In this document: piece after piece, positions 1 through 4,470 of the stretch
Layout: each line of letters begins with the position of its first letter
How positions within the stretch are numbered: position 1 is the first letter of the stretch
NCBI GenBank assembly: GCA_964522635.1
Contig: CAZFWT010000086.1
Span: 1 to 6,087, forward strand
DNA from: JACGMN01 sp964522635
GTDB taxonomy: Archaea > Halobacteriota > Syntropharchaeia > Alkanophagales > Methanospirareceae
Direction of reading: 5' to 3'
DNA: 6,087 bases
The notes under the pieces: generated by a model
Databases searched by the model: none
What the model was told of the DNA's origin: nothing
What the model saw: the letters and a program-made list of their open reading frames with translations, nothing else
Made by a program: the position numbers and the translations under genes

Positions 1-42
1 TTTCAAAATCGGAATCGTTCCTTCGTGTTGACACCTATCCAT
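1..42 (-). CDS. possible 5' end of a further ORF, runs off the window
   Basis: After the HEPN stop codon the minus strand has an ATG at 42-40. It opens a frame that stays open to the window edge (14 codons: MDRCQHEGTIPILK). The gap to the upstream HEPN gene is only 15 bp, so it could be a fourth cistron of the toxin-antitoxin operon. No clear Shine-Dalgarno sequence is visible and 14 residues are too few to recognise a family. It may equally be a chance frame. Confidence 0.2.
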   Translation of the reverse strand, partial: MDRCQHEGTIPILK

Positions 43-57
43 TACTTCGCGCCGTCT

Positions 58-456
58 TTACCGATTCAATAGCTCCTTCACCGTGTTATAAACGAACCGA
101 GCTCCTTGGTAAGCCTCCTCTGCTTCCGCTCTCCCATAACTTCGGTCCCCATAAAAGGAAGGGGTTCGGTCCTCACTGAGTCGGGCTGATATACGAATTA
201 TTCGTTCCAGCAGGTCTCTATTCAGCCCGCCTGCTTTCCGCTGCACTACGTCACGGAACACCCTGCTCACATCATGAACCTTCGGATAGTCAACCCCTAG
301 AACGGTAAGTGCTCCTTTGAGCGTCAGCTCAACAGCCTCCTGCGCTCGTCGCACTACCATATTAAAATCTTCGTCCTCTAACGCCCCTACAATCTCTCGC
401 TCGATTATCCCTTCAGCACGTACTATGAGTTCCTCGCCCTTCTCTCTATTGTTCAT
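58..456 (-). CDS. HEPN domain protein of an MNT/HEPN toxin-antitoxin pair
   Basis: A 132-aa, all-helical, charged cytosolic protein matching the HEPN fold. Residues 34-64 have the typical core (VVRRAQEAVELTLKGAL, then a short turn and YPKVHDVSRVF). The C-terminal helix region (about 92-127) contains RTPSFYGDRSY and EEAYQGARFVYNTV. HEPN proteins next to MNT nucleotidyltransferases act as toxin and RNase or as the AMPylation target of the MNT partner. The ATG overlaps the TGA of the MNT gene by 4 bp (ATGA), so translation is probably coupled. I see no independent ribosome binding site. Odd point: the only histidine is His61 and no arginine lies 4-6 residues before it, so the R-X4-6-H RNase motif of many HEPN toxins is missing. 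The family call is firm; whether it is an active toxin is open. Confidence 0.88.
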   Translation of the reverse strand: MNNREKGEELIVRAEGIIEREIVGALEDEDFNMVVRRAQEAVELTLKGALTVLGVDYPKVHDVSRVFRDVVQRKAGGLNRDLLERIIRISARLSEDRTPSFYGDRSYGRAEAEEAYQGARFVYNTVKELLNR

Positions 457-989
457 AAGACAAAGGATTCGCCCAATTTCAGATCGGGCTTGATATCCCA
501 GTACCAGGTCCCATCCTCAAGCTGGACTCGCATCGAACCGAGATCCTCGAGCCGTTTTCGAACCGCTCTCAATCGATTCGCAAAGAAATCCGCGCGGTCA
601 AAAAGGAGCTTTGCTTCCTCTACCATGTCCAGATAAATAGATCGGTTCTCATCCGCTTCCTCTTTCGACAGAATTAAGTAGCTGAGGTAAGGAGCACTAC
701 CAAGTACCTTGCTCACCGCTTCGTACTCGCTCTCTCGTTCCAGCCGAGCTTGCACTGTCAGGACATCGTCTAATCGACGGTGATAATTAGTAGATACGCG
801 GTCCAAAATGATGAGTAAGTCAATATCACTCTCCTCTCCTGCCTCTCCACGCGCCACGGAACCATAAAGCACCAAGGAAATCAGTCGATCACCAAAGTGC
901 TCCTGTAAAAGCGTGAGTAACCGTTCTAACAATCGCCGATAAAAGGTTAAACCAAACCCCTTCCCGCCTTTTACGCTCTTCTCTGCCAT
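453..989 (-). CDS. MNT-type nucleotidyltransferase (minimal Pol-beta fold)
   Basis: A 178-aa protein of the minimal nucleotidyltransferase family. The catalytic signature GS-X10-D-X-D is complete: Gly43-Ser44, then Asp55 and Asp57, in the stretch YGSVARGEAGEESDIDLLI, which follows a hydrophobic strand (LISLVL). These residues bind NTP and metal. In characterised MntA/HepT systems the MNT protein AMPylates and neutralises the HEPN toxin. Residues 60-178 form a helical and strand extension ending in DGTWYWDIKPDLKLGESFVL, typical of archaeal members paired with HEPN genes as I remember them. The start is supported by GGAGAT at 996-1001, six bases before the ATG. It lies 13 bp after the DUF104 gene and overlaps the HEPN gene by 4 bp, so it is the middle gene of an operon. 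It appears intact. Confidence 0.92.
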   Translation of the reverse strand: MAEKSVKGGKGFGLTFYRRLLERLLTLLQEHFGDRLISLVLYGSVARGEAGEESDIDLLIILDRVSTNYHRRLDDVLTVQARLERESEYEAVSKVLGSAPYLSYLILSKEEADENRSIYLDMVEEAKLLFDRADFFANRLRAVRKRLEDLGSMRVQLEDGTWYWDIKPDLKLGESFVL

Positions 990-995
990 CTAGGT

Positions 996-1001
996 ATCTC
1001 C
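996..1001 (-). promoter_or_regulatory. ribosome binding site of the MNT gene
   Basis: The minus strand reads GGAGAT six bases before the ATG at 989. It lies in the 13-bp gap after the DUF104 stop codon and fixes the MNT start. Confidence 0.6.
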
Positions 1002-1002
1002 A

Positions 1003-1251
1003 CTACCTAGCACGATTACAGTTACTTGTATCAAAGAGCAACTCCTCTTCCAGTCGTTCCAACTCGTTCGCCGATGCTTTGCCAAAAGCACCGTAATACT
1101 TCGAGATAGCAAAGTGATCAACTCGTATCTTGAGTCTCTTGCCCTCTTCCAGATCCACGGCCTCCCGCGGTCTGAAGACACCATCCCGATAGATAACCTC
1201 AATCACGTGTTCCGCTTTAACGAGATCCTTCGACCGAGACCGACCCGTCAT
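1003..1251 (-). CDS. DUF104 / AF2212-like antitoxin family protein
   Basis: An 82-aa small protein whose residues 15-44 match the DUF104 (AF2212-like antitoxin) pattern, I-E-V-I-Y-R-D-G-V-F-R-P, then a short acidic EAVDLEEGKRLKIRV segment. The domain forms a small beta barrel. Family members are usually antitoxins encoded beside VapC-type PIN ribonucleases. The acidic helical tail after residue 50 (KYYGAFGKASANELERLEEELL) fits a toxin-binding segment. I choose the ATG at 1251, which has GGGAG about nine bases upstream. The frame stays open to a TTG at 1308 (101 aa), but the extra residues look unlike the family. No PIN toxin gene is adjacent; the next gene, 13 bp downstream, is the MNT gene. 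It may therefore be an extra antitoxin or regulator of the MNT/HEPN operon, which is inference. Confidence 0.8.
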   Translation of the reverse strand: MTGRSRSKDLVKAEHVIEVIYRDGVFRPREAVDLEEGKRLKIRVDHFAISKYYGAFGKASANELERLEEELLFDTSNCNRAR

Positions 1252-1340
1252 ACGCACCACTCCCTCGCTCAATTCCCTCGGTTTTACCGCATGCGCATTC
1301 GTAAGCAAGCTACGATGCCCATAGTAAATGGCTCCTCATC

Positions 1341-1350
1341 CTTTATAACG
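1341..1350 (-). promoter_or_regulatory. TATA box of the antitoxin-MNT-HEPN operon
   Basis: The minus strand reads CGTTATAAAG. Transcription would start about 25 bases downstream, near 1320, giving a leader of roughly 65-70 bases to the ATG at 1251 or about 12 bases to the alternative TTG at 1308. An AT-rich stretch precedes it. Sequence pattern only. Confidence 0.45.
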
Positions 1351-1362
1351 TTTTCCAATAAT

Positions 1363-1408
1363 TCAGTAGTTCCGAACAGCCCTACTCAGTACTTCCGAAC
1401 ACCCCTAC
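1363..1408. repeat. two tandem 23-bp repeats plus a partial third
   Basis: Positions 1363-1385 and 1386-1408 are adjacent direct repeats differing at 2 of 23 bases: TCAGTAGTTCCGAACAGCCC then TAC, and TCAGTACTTCCGAACACCCC then TAC. The core TACTTCCGAA begins again at 1407. The repeats sit about 15-60 bp upstream of the predicted TATA box of the toxin-antitoxin operon, a suitable place for an operator or activator site. Two units are too few for a CRISPR array and there are no spacers. Confidence 0.6.
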
Positions 1409-1440
1409 TTCCGAAAGAGATTTCAAGAGAGGCTACATGA

Positions 1441-1830
1441 ATCAGTTTATGCCGAGTTTGGTGGGGTTAGGGATTCGCGAGGGCACTACCGATTTTTTGG
1501 GGGATGCTTTCAGAGCTATTACGCTGGAATGGTGGTATCATTGCGGTGCCTGGAGCTCAAGCAGTGCAGCTCTGGCTTCTCATTCACGGTTTCACTACGA
1601 GGAGGTGCACTTGGCGTTCGGATCCACCTCTCACTGAAGTTTCGTGCACGCGCAGCGCATGCTCGATAGGAATCACACGCCAGAACCTTCCAAATCAGCA
1701 GCTGTTATGGAGCTGGAAGAAAGCGGTAACACTCGGAAGAAAGGAATAGCTTCGGGCCCTTGCTAACACATGCCACTCAGGGGTGATATCGTACGAGAAG
1801 GTTATGTTGCGTTTTTGGTGAGTACACAGT
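1441..1830. other. 390 bp without a convincing gene
   Basis: Plus-strand frames of 66 codons (1437-1637) and 81 codons (1504-1749) are open, but they overlap each other, lack ribosome binding sites and resemble no family I know. A third plus-strand frame (1659-1766, starting MLDRNHTPEPSKSAAV) has a somewhat protein-like composition and may be a gene remnant. No RNA gene or promoter stands out. Given the decayed fragments next door, this is probably degraded coding DNA. Confidence 0.4.
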
Positions 1831-1832
1831 TA

Positions 1833-2027
1833 TTAGTTTAGTAACCCGCGTTCTTCCAATGTAGCAAGGTGGTATGCGGCAAGCCTCCTCTCTTCAAACA
1901 ATGCTCTGCTCAGCGCGTTGATGTGCATCGGCTGCTCTGCAAGCAGCTCCGCGATCCGGTACCTTACAGGGTGTGTGAAGATGTGCGCGTCTTCTAGAAG
2001 CTTGTCTTCTAACGGTTCTTTTGCCAT
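1833..2027 (-). pseudogene. ArsR-like winged-helix regulator, N-terminal half only
   Basis: A 64-aa frame starting MAKEPLEDKLLEDAHIFTHP, with the helix-turn-helix of an ArsR-like regulator. Residues 18-31 (THPVRYRIAELLAE) are helix 1 to 2, 35-43 (HINALSRAL) the first helix of the HTH, and 48-62 (RLAAYHLATLEERGL) the recognition helix and the turn into the wing. It stops right after ERGLLN with tandem TAA codons, where such proteins need a beta-wing and a final helix of about 40 residues. The missing part closely matches the fragment encoded at 2176-2301, upstream on the same strand. It has a plausible promoter of its own (2060-2069). It could be expressed as a wingless DNA-binding peptide, but truncation of an approximately 105-aa gene is more likely. 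Confidence 0.7.
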
Positions 2028-2059
2028 ATAACATCAGCAAATGAGAAGATACTTCGCCC

Positions 2060-2069
2060 CTTATAAAAC
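2060..2069 (-). promoter_or_regulatory. TATA box of the truncated winged-helix gene
   Basis: The minus strand reads GTTTTATAAG, centred about 37 bases before the ATG at 2027. A start site about 25 bases downstream would leave a leader of around 10 bases, usual for archaea. No strong Shine-Dalgarno sequence precedes the ATG, consistent with a short leader. Confidence 0.45.
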
Positions 2070-2121
2070 TCTCGGTGAACTGCACCTTCTTCCGCGCACC
2101 TTCCGTCGCGCCTTCCCTTCC

Positions 2122-2166
2122 TTACCCCATCGCGGCCTTTAACTCTTCCGCTACATCGCCTGACAT
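2122..2166 (-). pseudogene. 14-codon ORF, probable stump of a second cistron
   Basis: The peptide MSGDVAEELKAAMG starts nine bases after the stop codon of the winged-helix C-terminal fragment and is preceded by GGGGGT, a fair ribosome binding site. It ends at a TAA after 14 codons. The position and the amphipathic start suggest the beginning of a downstream partner gene that has since been lost or broken. I do not recognise the family. A chance ORF cannot be excluded. Confidence 0.3.
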
Positions 2167-2175
2167 TGATACCCC

Positions 2176-2301
2176 CTAAAGCTCCTTCTTCAGCTCCGCC
2201 TTCACATCAGCCACTTTATCGGTGACCGTATACACCCGCAGCGCCGTTCCTCTTTGCTCTAGCAGAAAGAAGAGTTCGTACTTGCTCTTCACGAGCCCGC
2301 C
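2176..2301 (-). pseudogene. ArsR-like winged-helix regulator, C-terminal half
   Basis: Encodes the wing and last helix of the regulator family whose first half is at 1833-2027: GGLVKSKYELFFLLEQRG, then TALRVYTVTDKVADVKAELK, ending KEL-stop. The frame stays open upstream to a TTG at 2409 (77 aa in all). Those first 36 residues come from AT-rich DNA containing a TATA-like element and do not resemble a helix-turn-helix, so the N-terminal DNA-binding half has been deleted. Joined to the 1833-2027 piece it would give a normal regulator of about 105 aa, but in this window the C-terminal piece lies upstream of the N-terminal piece. A related copy of its last 22 codons is at 3335-3400. Confidence 0.7.
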
Positions 2302-2373
2302 AACCAATAGAGAGTGCGATTTAAAAGATGCGATAGATAACGCCGTGAAATAACTATTTTTAAACTGACAACT

Positions 2374-2383
2374 GTTTATATCC
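2374..2383 (-). promoter_or_regulatory. relict TATA-like element before the winged-helix C-terminal fragment
   Basis: The minus strand reads GGATATAAAC, preceded by a purine-rich AAAAAGG stretch, like a BRE-TATA pair. It lies within the open frame upstream of the C-terminal fragment, about 75 bp from the recognisable coding part. It may be the old promoter left behind when the first half of the gene was lost. Confidence 0.3.
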
Positions 2384-2427
2384 CTTTTTAACTTTTTGAG
2401 AAGGACCAAAAGAAGCCGCCGCGTTAT

Positions 2428-2931
2428 CTAGATTACCGTAACTCGTCGCAGCGTGTCTCCGGTCGTAGTGTGAATGACTGAGATGGAGTCGCCTGCTCTC
2501 AGGGTTCCTTGAGCACTGTCTGATAGATCCAATTTTAGTTCGTCTCCAGCTTTAAAGTCCACTGCCCCAAATTTTGCCGCGCCGTTCAGTCTCGTGGTTT
2601 GGTTGGCCGGATCGTTTTCTGCGAACACAGCGCCATTGATCCGCACCTCCATCACACTCCAATTAGCAGTACCAAGCTGACCATTCGTCGTGCCTGAAAA
2701 GGCATTCACAATCGTATCTCCAGAGTAATGGATGATCGTAATTGAAGTGGAGCCCGGATCGGCACCCTCAATGACAACCGCTACGTTTGGCGTTTTCAAT
2801 TCATGGGTGATATCGAAAGCGAATGTCGCCACGACCGCCTGGATAATAACCGTGACGAAGATCATCATGATCACTGCAATGACCGGCGAGACGGCGTGCT
2901 CGTCTCTCTTTATGCTCGTTTTGGTCATCAT
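2428..2931 (-). CDS. archaeal type IV pilin / archaellin-like secreted protein
   Basis: A 167-aa protein with an archaeal class III signal peptide. A short charged leader (KTSIKRDEHA) precedes VSPVIAVIMMIFVTVIIQAV, the conserved hydrophobic assembly helix of archaeal pilins (Pfam type DUF1628 / archaeal pilin N). A prepilin peptidase probably cleaves near residue 13. Residues 14-39 form the membrane and filament-core helix, and about 45-167 are a beta-rich, Thr/Ser/Asn-rich outer domain with several N-X-S/T sites (for example NWS and NQT). The subunit would be exported and built into a surface pilus for adhesion. The start is one of two adjacent ATGs (2931 or 2928). GGAGGG at 2936-2941 is 4 bases from the first and 7 from the second, so the second may be used. 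No assembly ATPase or membrane platform gene is in the window, so it probably uses a shared machine encoded elsewhere. Confidence 0.87.
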   Translation of the reverse strand: MMTKTSIKRDEHAVSPVIAVIMMIFVTVIIQAVVATFAFDITHELKTPNVAVVIEGADPGSTSITIIHYSGDTIVNAFSGTTNGQLGTANWSVMEVRINGAVFAENDPANQTTRLNGAAKFGAVDFKAGDELKLDLSDSAQGTLRAGDSISVIHTTTGDTLRRVTVI

Positions 2932-2935
2932 TTAT

Positions 2936-2941
2936 CCCTCC
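2936..2941 (-). promoter_or_regulatory. strong ribosome binding site of the pilin gene
   Basis: The minus strand reads GGAGGG, a near-perfect Shine-Dalgarno sequence. Its spacing (4 or 7 bases) leaves the choice between the two tandem ATG codons open and slightly favours the second. Confidence 0.65.
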
Positions 2942-2988
2942 ACAGGGGAAATAAATATGGTTATATGATGAAGGTAAGGACTTTAGGT

Positions 2989-2998
2989 CTATAAATAA
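2989..2998 (-). promoter_or_regulatory. TATA box of the pilin gene
   Basis: The minus strand reads TTATTTATAG about 60 bases before the pilin start. It predicts transcription from near 2966 and a leader of about 35 bases that includes the ribosome binding site. Confidence 0.5.
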
Positions 2999-3040
2999 CT
3001 TGTGGGTATATTTCCTGTAGAGAGAAAAATTGCTTGATAT

Positions 3041-3212
3041 GAGCAACTACCGAACGGGCGGGTGGCGATCGAGCACTACAACCCGGCGCTCAAGGTGTAC
3101 ACGCAAAAAGACTTTCTTGAGCAGTGGGCTGTAACCCAAAACAACTTGGCGAGTGCCTACAGCATCCATATCAGAAACAGGAGGAGAATGTCGAGTAGGG
3201 GATCGAGCACTA
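3041..3212 (+). pseudogene. fragment of a tetratricopeptide-repeat (TPR) protein
   Basis: The plus strand encodes one recognisable TPR unit: AIEHYNPALKVYTQKDFLEQ, then WAVTQNNLASAYS. This fits the TPR subfamily with consensus roughly AIxxYxxALxVxTxxxFPxxWAxTQNNLxxAY. Such repeats form helical protein-binding scaffolds in large signalling proteins. The frame loses meaning after AYSIHIRN. A one-base shift then reads RRENVE-stop-GIEH-stop, which resembles the linker and start of the next repeat (…ENLEQAIEHY…). The 12-mer GATCGAGCACTA occurs at 3067-3078 and 3201-3212, a period of 134 bp or about 45 codons, close to one repeat of this subfamily. There is no start codon context, several stops and no downstream repeats, so it is a dead remnant. 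Confidence 0.65.
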
Positions 3213-3280
3213 AGTTTTTCCTACAAACTAGTGACAACAAGACGGACTCGCTCCGATTCAGACATTTATTTCATTAATAA

Positions 3281-3325
3281 CGAGCGGTGGATACCGGCGA
3301 TACGGCTGGAATGCGAAGAGGGATC
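3281..3325 (+). pseudogene. short coding remnant with the WIPAIRL motif (copy 1)
   Basis: The plus strand reads NERWIPAIRLECEEG. The segment 3286-3308 matches 4061-4083 at 21 of 23 bases and gives the same peptide WIPAIRL, which ends the 57-codon frame at 3916-4089. It is probably the tail of the same protein family. There is no gene context here. I do not know the family. Confidence 0.4.
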
Positions 3326-3334
3326 GTGGCGCGA

Positions 3335-3400
3335 TCAAAGCCCCTTCTTCAGCTCTGCCTTCACTTCCGCGACCTTATCAGTCACCGTGTACACCCGCAG
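3335..3400 (-). pseudogene. second copy of the winged-helix regulator C-terminus
   Basis: The minus strand encodes LRVYTVTDKVAEVKAELKKG, then L-stop. By hand alignment 55 of 66 bases match 2176-2241, on the same strand. Seven of the nine differences in sense codons are silent, so both copies evolved as working genes before being cut up. Homology ends sharply at a run of eight Ts (3402-3409, plus strand). Nothing of the rest of the gene remains nearby. Confidence 0.7.
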
Positions 3401-3409
3401 CTTTTTTTT

Positions 3410-3560
3410 CTGTTAACGCCACATCAGAGTTGCCACAATGGTTTTCTAGTAATGTATAACTTTCACGTATGTCCTCACACTATCGCGACTTCGGGATGAA
3501 GCAGCAAGATCCTGAAACTTTATGTATTCAGTTATATCTTACAGTATGGTCATTTCGTTT
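3410..3560. other. intergenic stretch before the membrane protein gene
   Basis: I see no gene here. The plus strand holds GTTATATCTT at 3531-3540, a TATA-like box about 25 bases before the ATG at 3561, which would fit a leaderless transcript of the membrane protein gene. Confidence 0.35.
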
Positions 3561-3878
3561 ATGCCGCACTTGAATTTTGTCATCAGCCTGATAGTGTCCA
3601 CCATCATCATCTACATTGTGGTGAAGCTGTTTGGCAAGAAGGAAGGGATTGGGACAGCACTCATTGCTGCTTTTATCGGTTCGGTCATCTATGCCACGGC
3701 TTATTACTTCTTGAGCACTGGCCTGCTGGCAACTGTTATCGGTGGTATTGCATGGCTCATCGCCCTGCAGAGCATCTATAATATCGGATGGCGAAAGGCA
3801 TTGCTGATAGCTGTCGTGGTATGGATATTTGCTGCCATTATAAGTTCGTTCCTCCCAACGCTTATCGGACCGCTATAA
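3561..3878 (+). CDS. small four-helix integral membrane protein
   Basis: A 105-aa hydrophobic protein with four predicted membrane helices at about residues 5-23, 32-51, 54-70 and 79-97. They are joined by short loops, the main charged one being KLFGKKEGIG after helix 1. It ends SSFLPTLIGPL. Similar small proteins of unknown function (N-terminal helix, KLFG-x-KEGIG loop, Gly/Ala-rich helices) occur in methanogens and relatives as I remember them; none has a known job. The frame is open further to ATGs at 3546 and 3522 (118 aa). I prefer 3561 because it begins just before helix 1 and lies one TATA-to-start distance (about 25 bp) after GTTATATCTT, allowing a leaderless message. No Shine-Dalgarno sequence precedes any of the three. 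The gene stands alone on the plus strand and looks intact. Confidence 0.75.
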   Translation: MPHLNFVISLIVSTIIIYIVVKLFGKKEGIGTALIAAFIGSVIYATAYYFLSTGLLATVIGGIAWLIALQSIYNIGWRKALLIAVVVWIFAAIISSFLPTLIGPL

Positions 3879-3915
3879 AAGATACAAAACATAGAAGCGA
3901 TTCGGGATAAAGTGA

Positions 3916-4089
3916 TTGAATCTGGTAGATAAGATAACAATTCACTGGTTCATGACAACGGGCTCGTACCCGCAGATCATCCACCAATCGCCCTGCAACG
4001 CAACCGGCGGGGTCATCACCTGCGAGGAGTTCGTGGACGTCACCGGCAAGCGGCACGCGGGGTGGATACCGGCGATTAGGCTGTATTGA
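3916..4089 (+). pseudogene. tail of an unknown protein ending WIPAIRLY (copy 2)
   Basis: A 57-codon plus-strand frame (first possible start TTG 3916, also ATG 3952) encoding GSYPQIIHQSPCNATGGVIT, then CEEFVDVTGKRHAGWIPAIRLY-stop. The GC-rich codon use from about 3960 onward differs from the AT-rich DNA before it. The two cysteines and the NAT glycosylation site suggest an extracytoplasmic domain. The WIPAIRL end is repeated at 3286-3308. It is probably the 3' end of a larger secreted or surface protein gene whose front is lost. A real small protein is possible but there is no ribosome binding site. Family not recognised. Confidence 0.45.
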
Positions 4090-4114
4090 GTGGCACACGA
4101 AACTGTTCATCACT

Positions 4115-4128
4115 GGAAAAATAAAGAA
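4115..4128 (-). terminator. U-rich terminator of the histone gene
   Basis: About 50 bp after the histone stop, the minus strand reads TTCTTTATTTTTCC, an oligo-T tract of the kind that ends archaeal transcripts without a hairpin. Confidence 0.45.
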
Positions 4129-4176
4129 GGGGTGAGCCGATTAGGACCATCCCCTATCCACTCTACACGTTGGAGC

Positions 4177-4377
4177 TTACTCTACAGCCTGCGCGATGTC
4201 CTCGGCCTTCACAGTCTTGCGACCGGCATGCTTCGCGAGCGCTACGGCTTTCTTCGCGACCTTAGCGCCATACGACTCAAGCAGCTTCGCCATCGCCTCA
4301 GTTGCGTCTTCGCTCACTCGTTCGGCTCCTGCCTTCCGTATCATCTGACTTACAGGTGCTTTTGGTAATACAGCCAT
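4177..4377 (-). CDS. archaeal histone (HMf family)
   Basis: A 66-aa single histone fold. It matches HMfB closely in motif order: LPKAPVSQMIRKAGAERVS (helix 1 and DNA-contacting Arg20), then the long helix 2 (about 24-50), then KHAGRKTVKAEDI (residues 49-61, with Arg53, Lys54 and Thr55 for DNA contact and Asp60 pairing with Arg53). Leu47, His50 and Asp60 occupy the positions used for dimer-dimer contact in HMfB (46, 49, 59), so tetramers or longer histone-DNA rods are plausible. The protein wraps and compacts DNA as a dimer. The start is ATG 4377. GTGAT lies about five bases upstream, so the in-frame GTG at 4386 is more likely part of the ribosome binding site than the start. The C-terminus stops at AQAVE, a few residues shorter than HMfB. 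It appears intact, with its own promoter. Confidence 0.93.
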   Translation of the reverse strand: MAVLPKAPVSQMIRKAGAERVSEDATEAMAKLLESYGAKVAKKAVALAKHAGRKTVKAEDIAQAVE

Positions 4378-4408
4378 TTTTATCACTGTGATAGGCTAAT
4401 GAACGCAG

Positions 4409-4424
4409 ATATTTAAAGTTTTCG
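4409..4424 (-). promoter_or_regulatory. BRE-TATA promoter of the histone gene
   Basis: The minus strand reads CCGAAAACTTTAAATAT, a purine-rich BRE followed by a TATA box (TTTAAATAT at 4409-4417). The predicted start is near 4388, leaving a leader of about ten bases before the ATG at 4377. This is the clearest promoter in the window. Confidence 0.65.
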
Positions 4425-4470
4425 GTTATTGGGGTGCCTAGGAAGCCTTGGGGTTGATACGGTTGGCTTA

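Noticed and set aside
990..1202. 70-codon minus-strand frame opposite frame to the antitoxin
   Set aside because: It overlaps the DUF104 gene in another frame, and its composition (Arg/Ser/Trp-rich) matches no family; it is a shadow.
1003..1308. Longer antitoxin start at TTG 1308
   Set aside because: The extra 19 residues do not resemble the family and the ATG at 1251 has a better ribosome binding site, although a TATA-to-start distance near 1320 means it cannot be fully excluded.
1363..1416. Tandem repeats as a CRISPR array
   Set aside because: The units abut without spacers, only two and a part are present, and no cas gene is in the window.
1114..1440. 108-codon plus-strand frame across the antitoxin and the tandem repeats
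   Set aside because: It is antisense to a recognised gene and its promoter, has no ribosome binding site and a composition unlike a protein.
2732..3046. Frames on both strands over the pilin start and promoter
   Set aside because: They are shadows of the pilin signal-peptide region, rich in Asp/His/Arg or Ile/Met, as expected from its codons read out of frame.
3402..3409. Run of eight Ts as a terminator
   Set aside because: No intact plus-strand gene ends just before it; it marks the sharp end of the winged-helix fragment and is better seen as a breakpoint or slippage tract.
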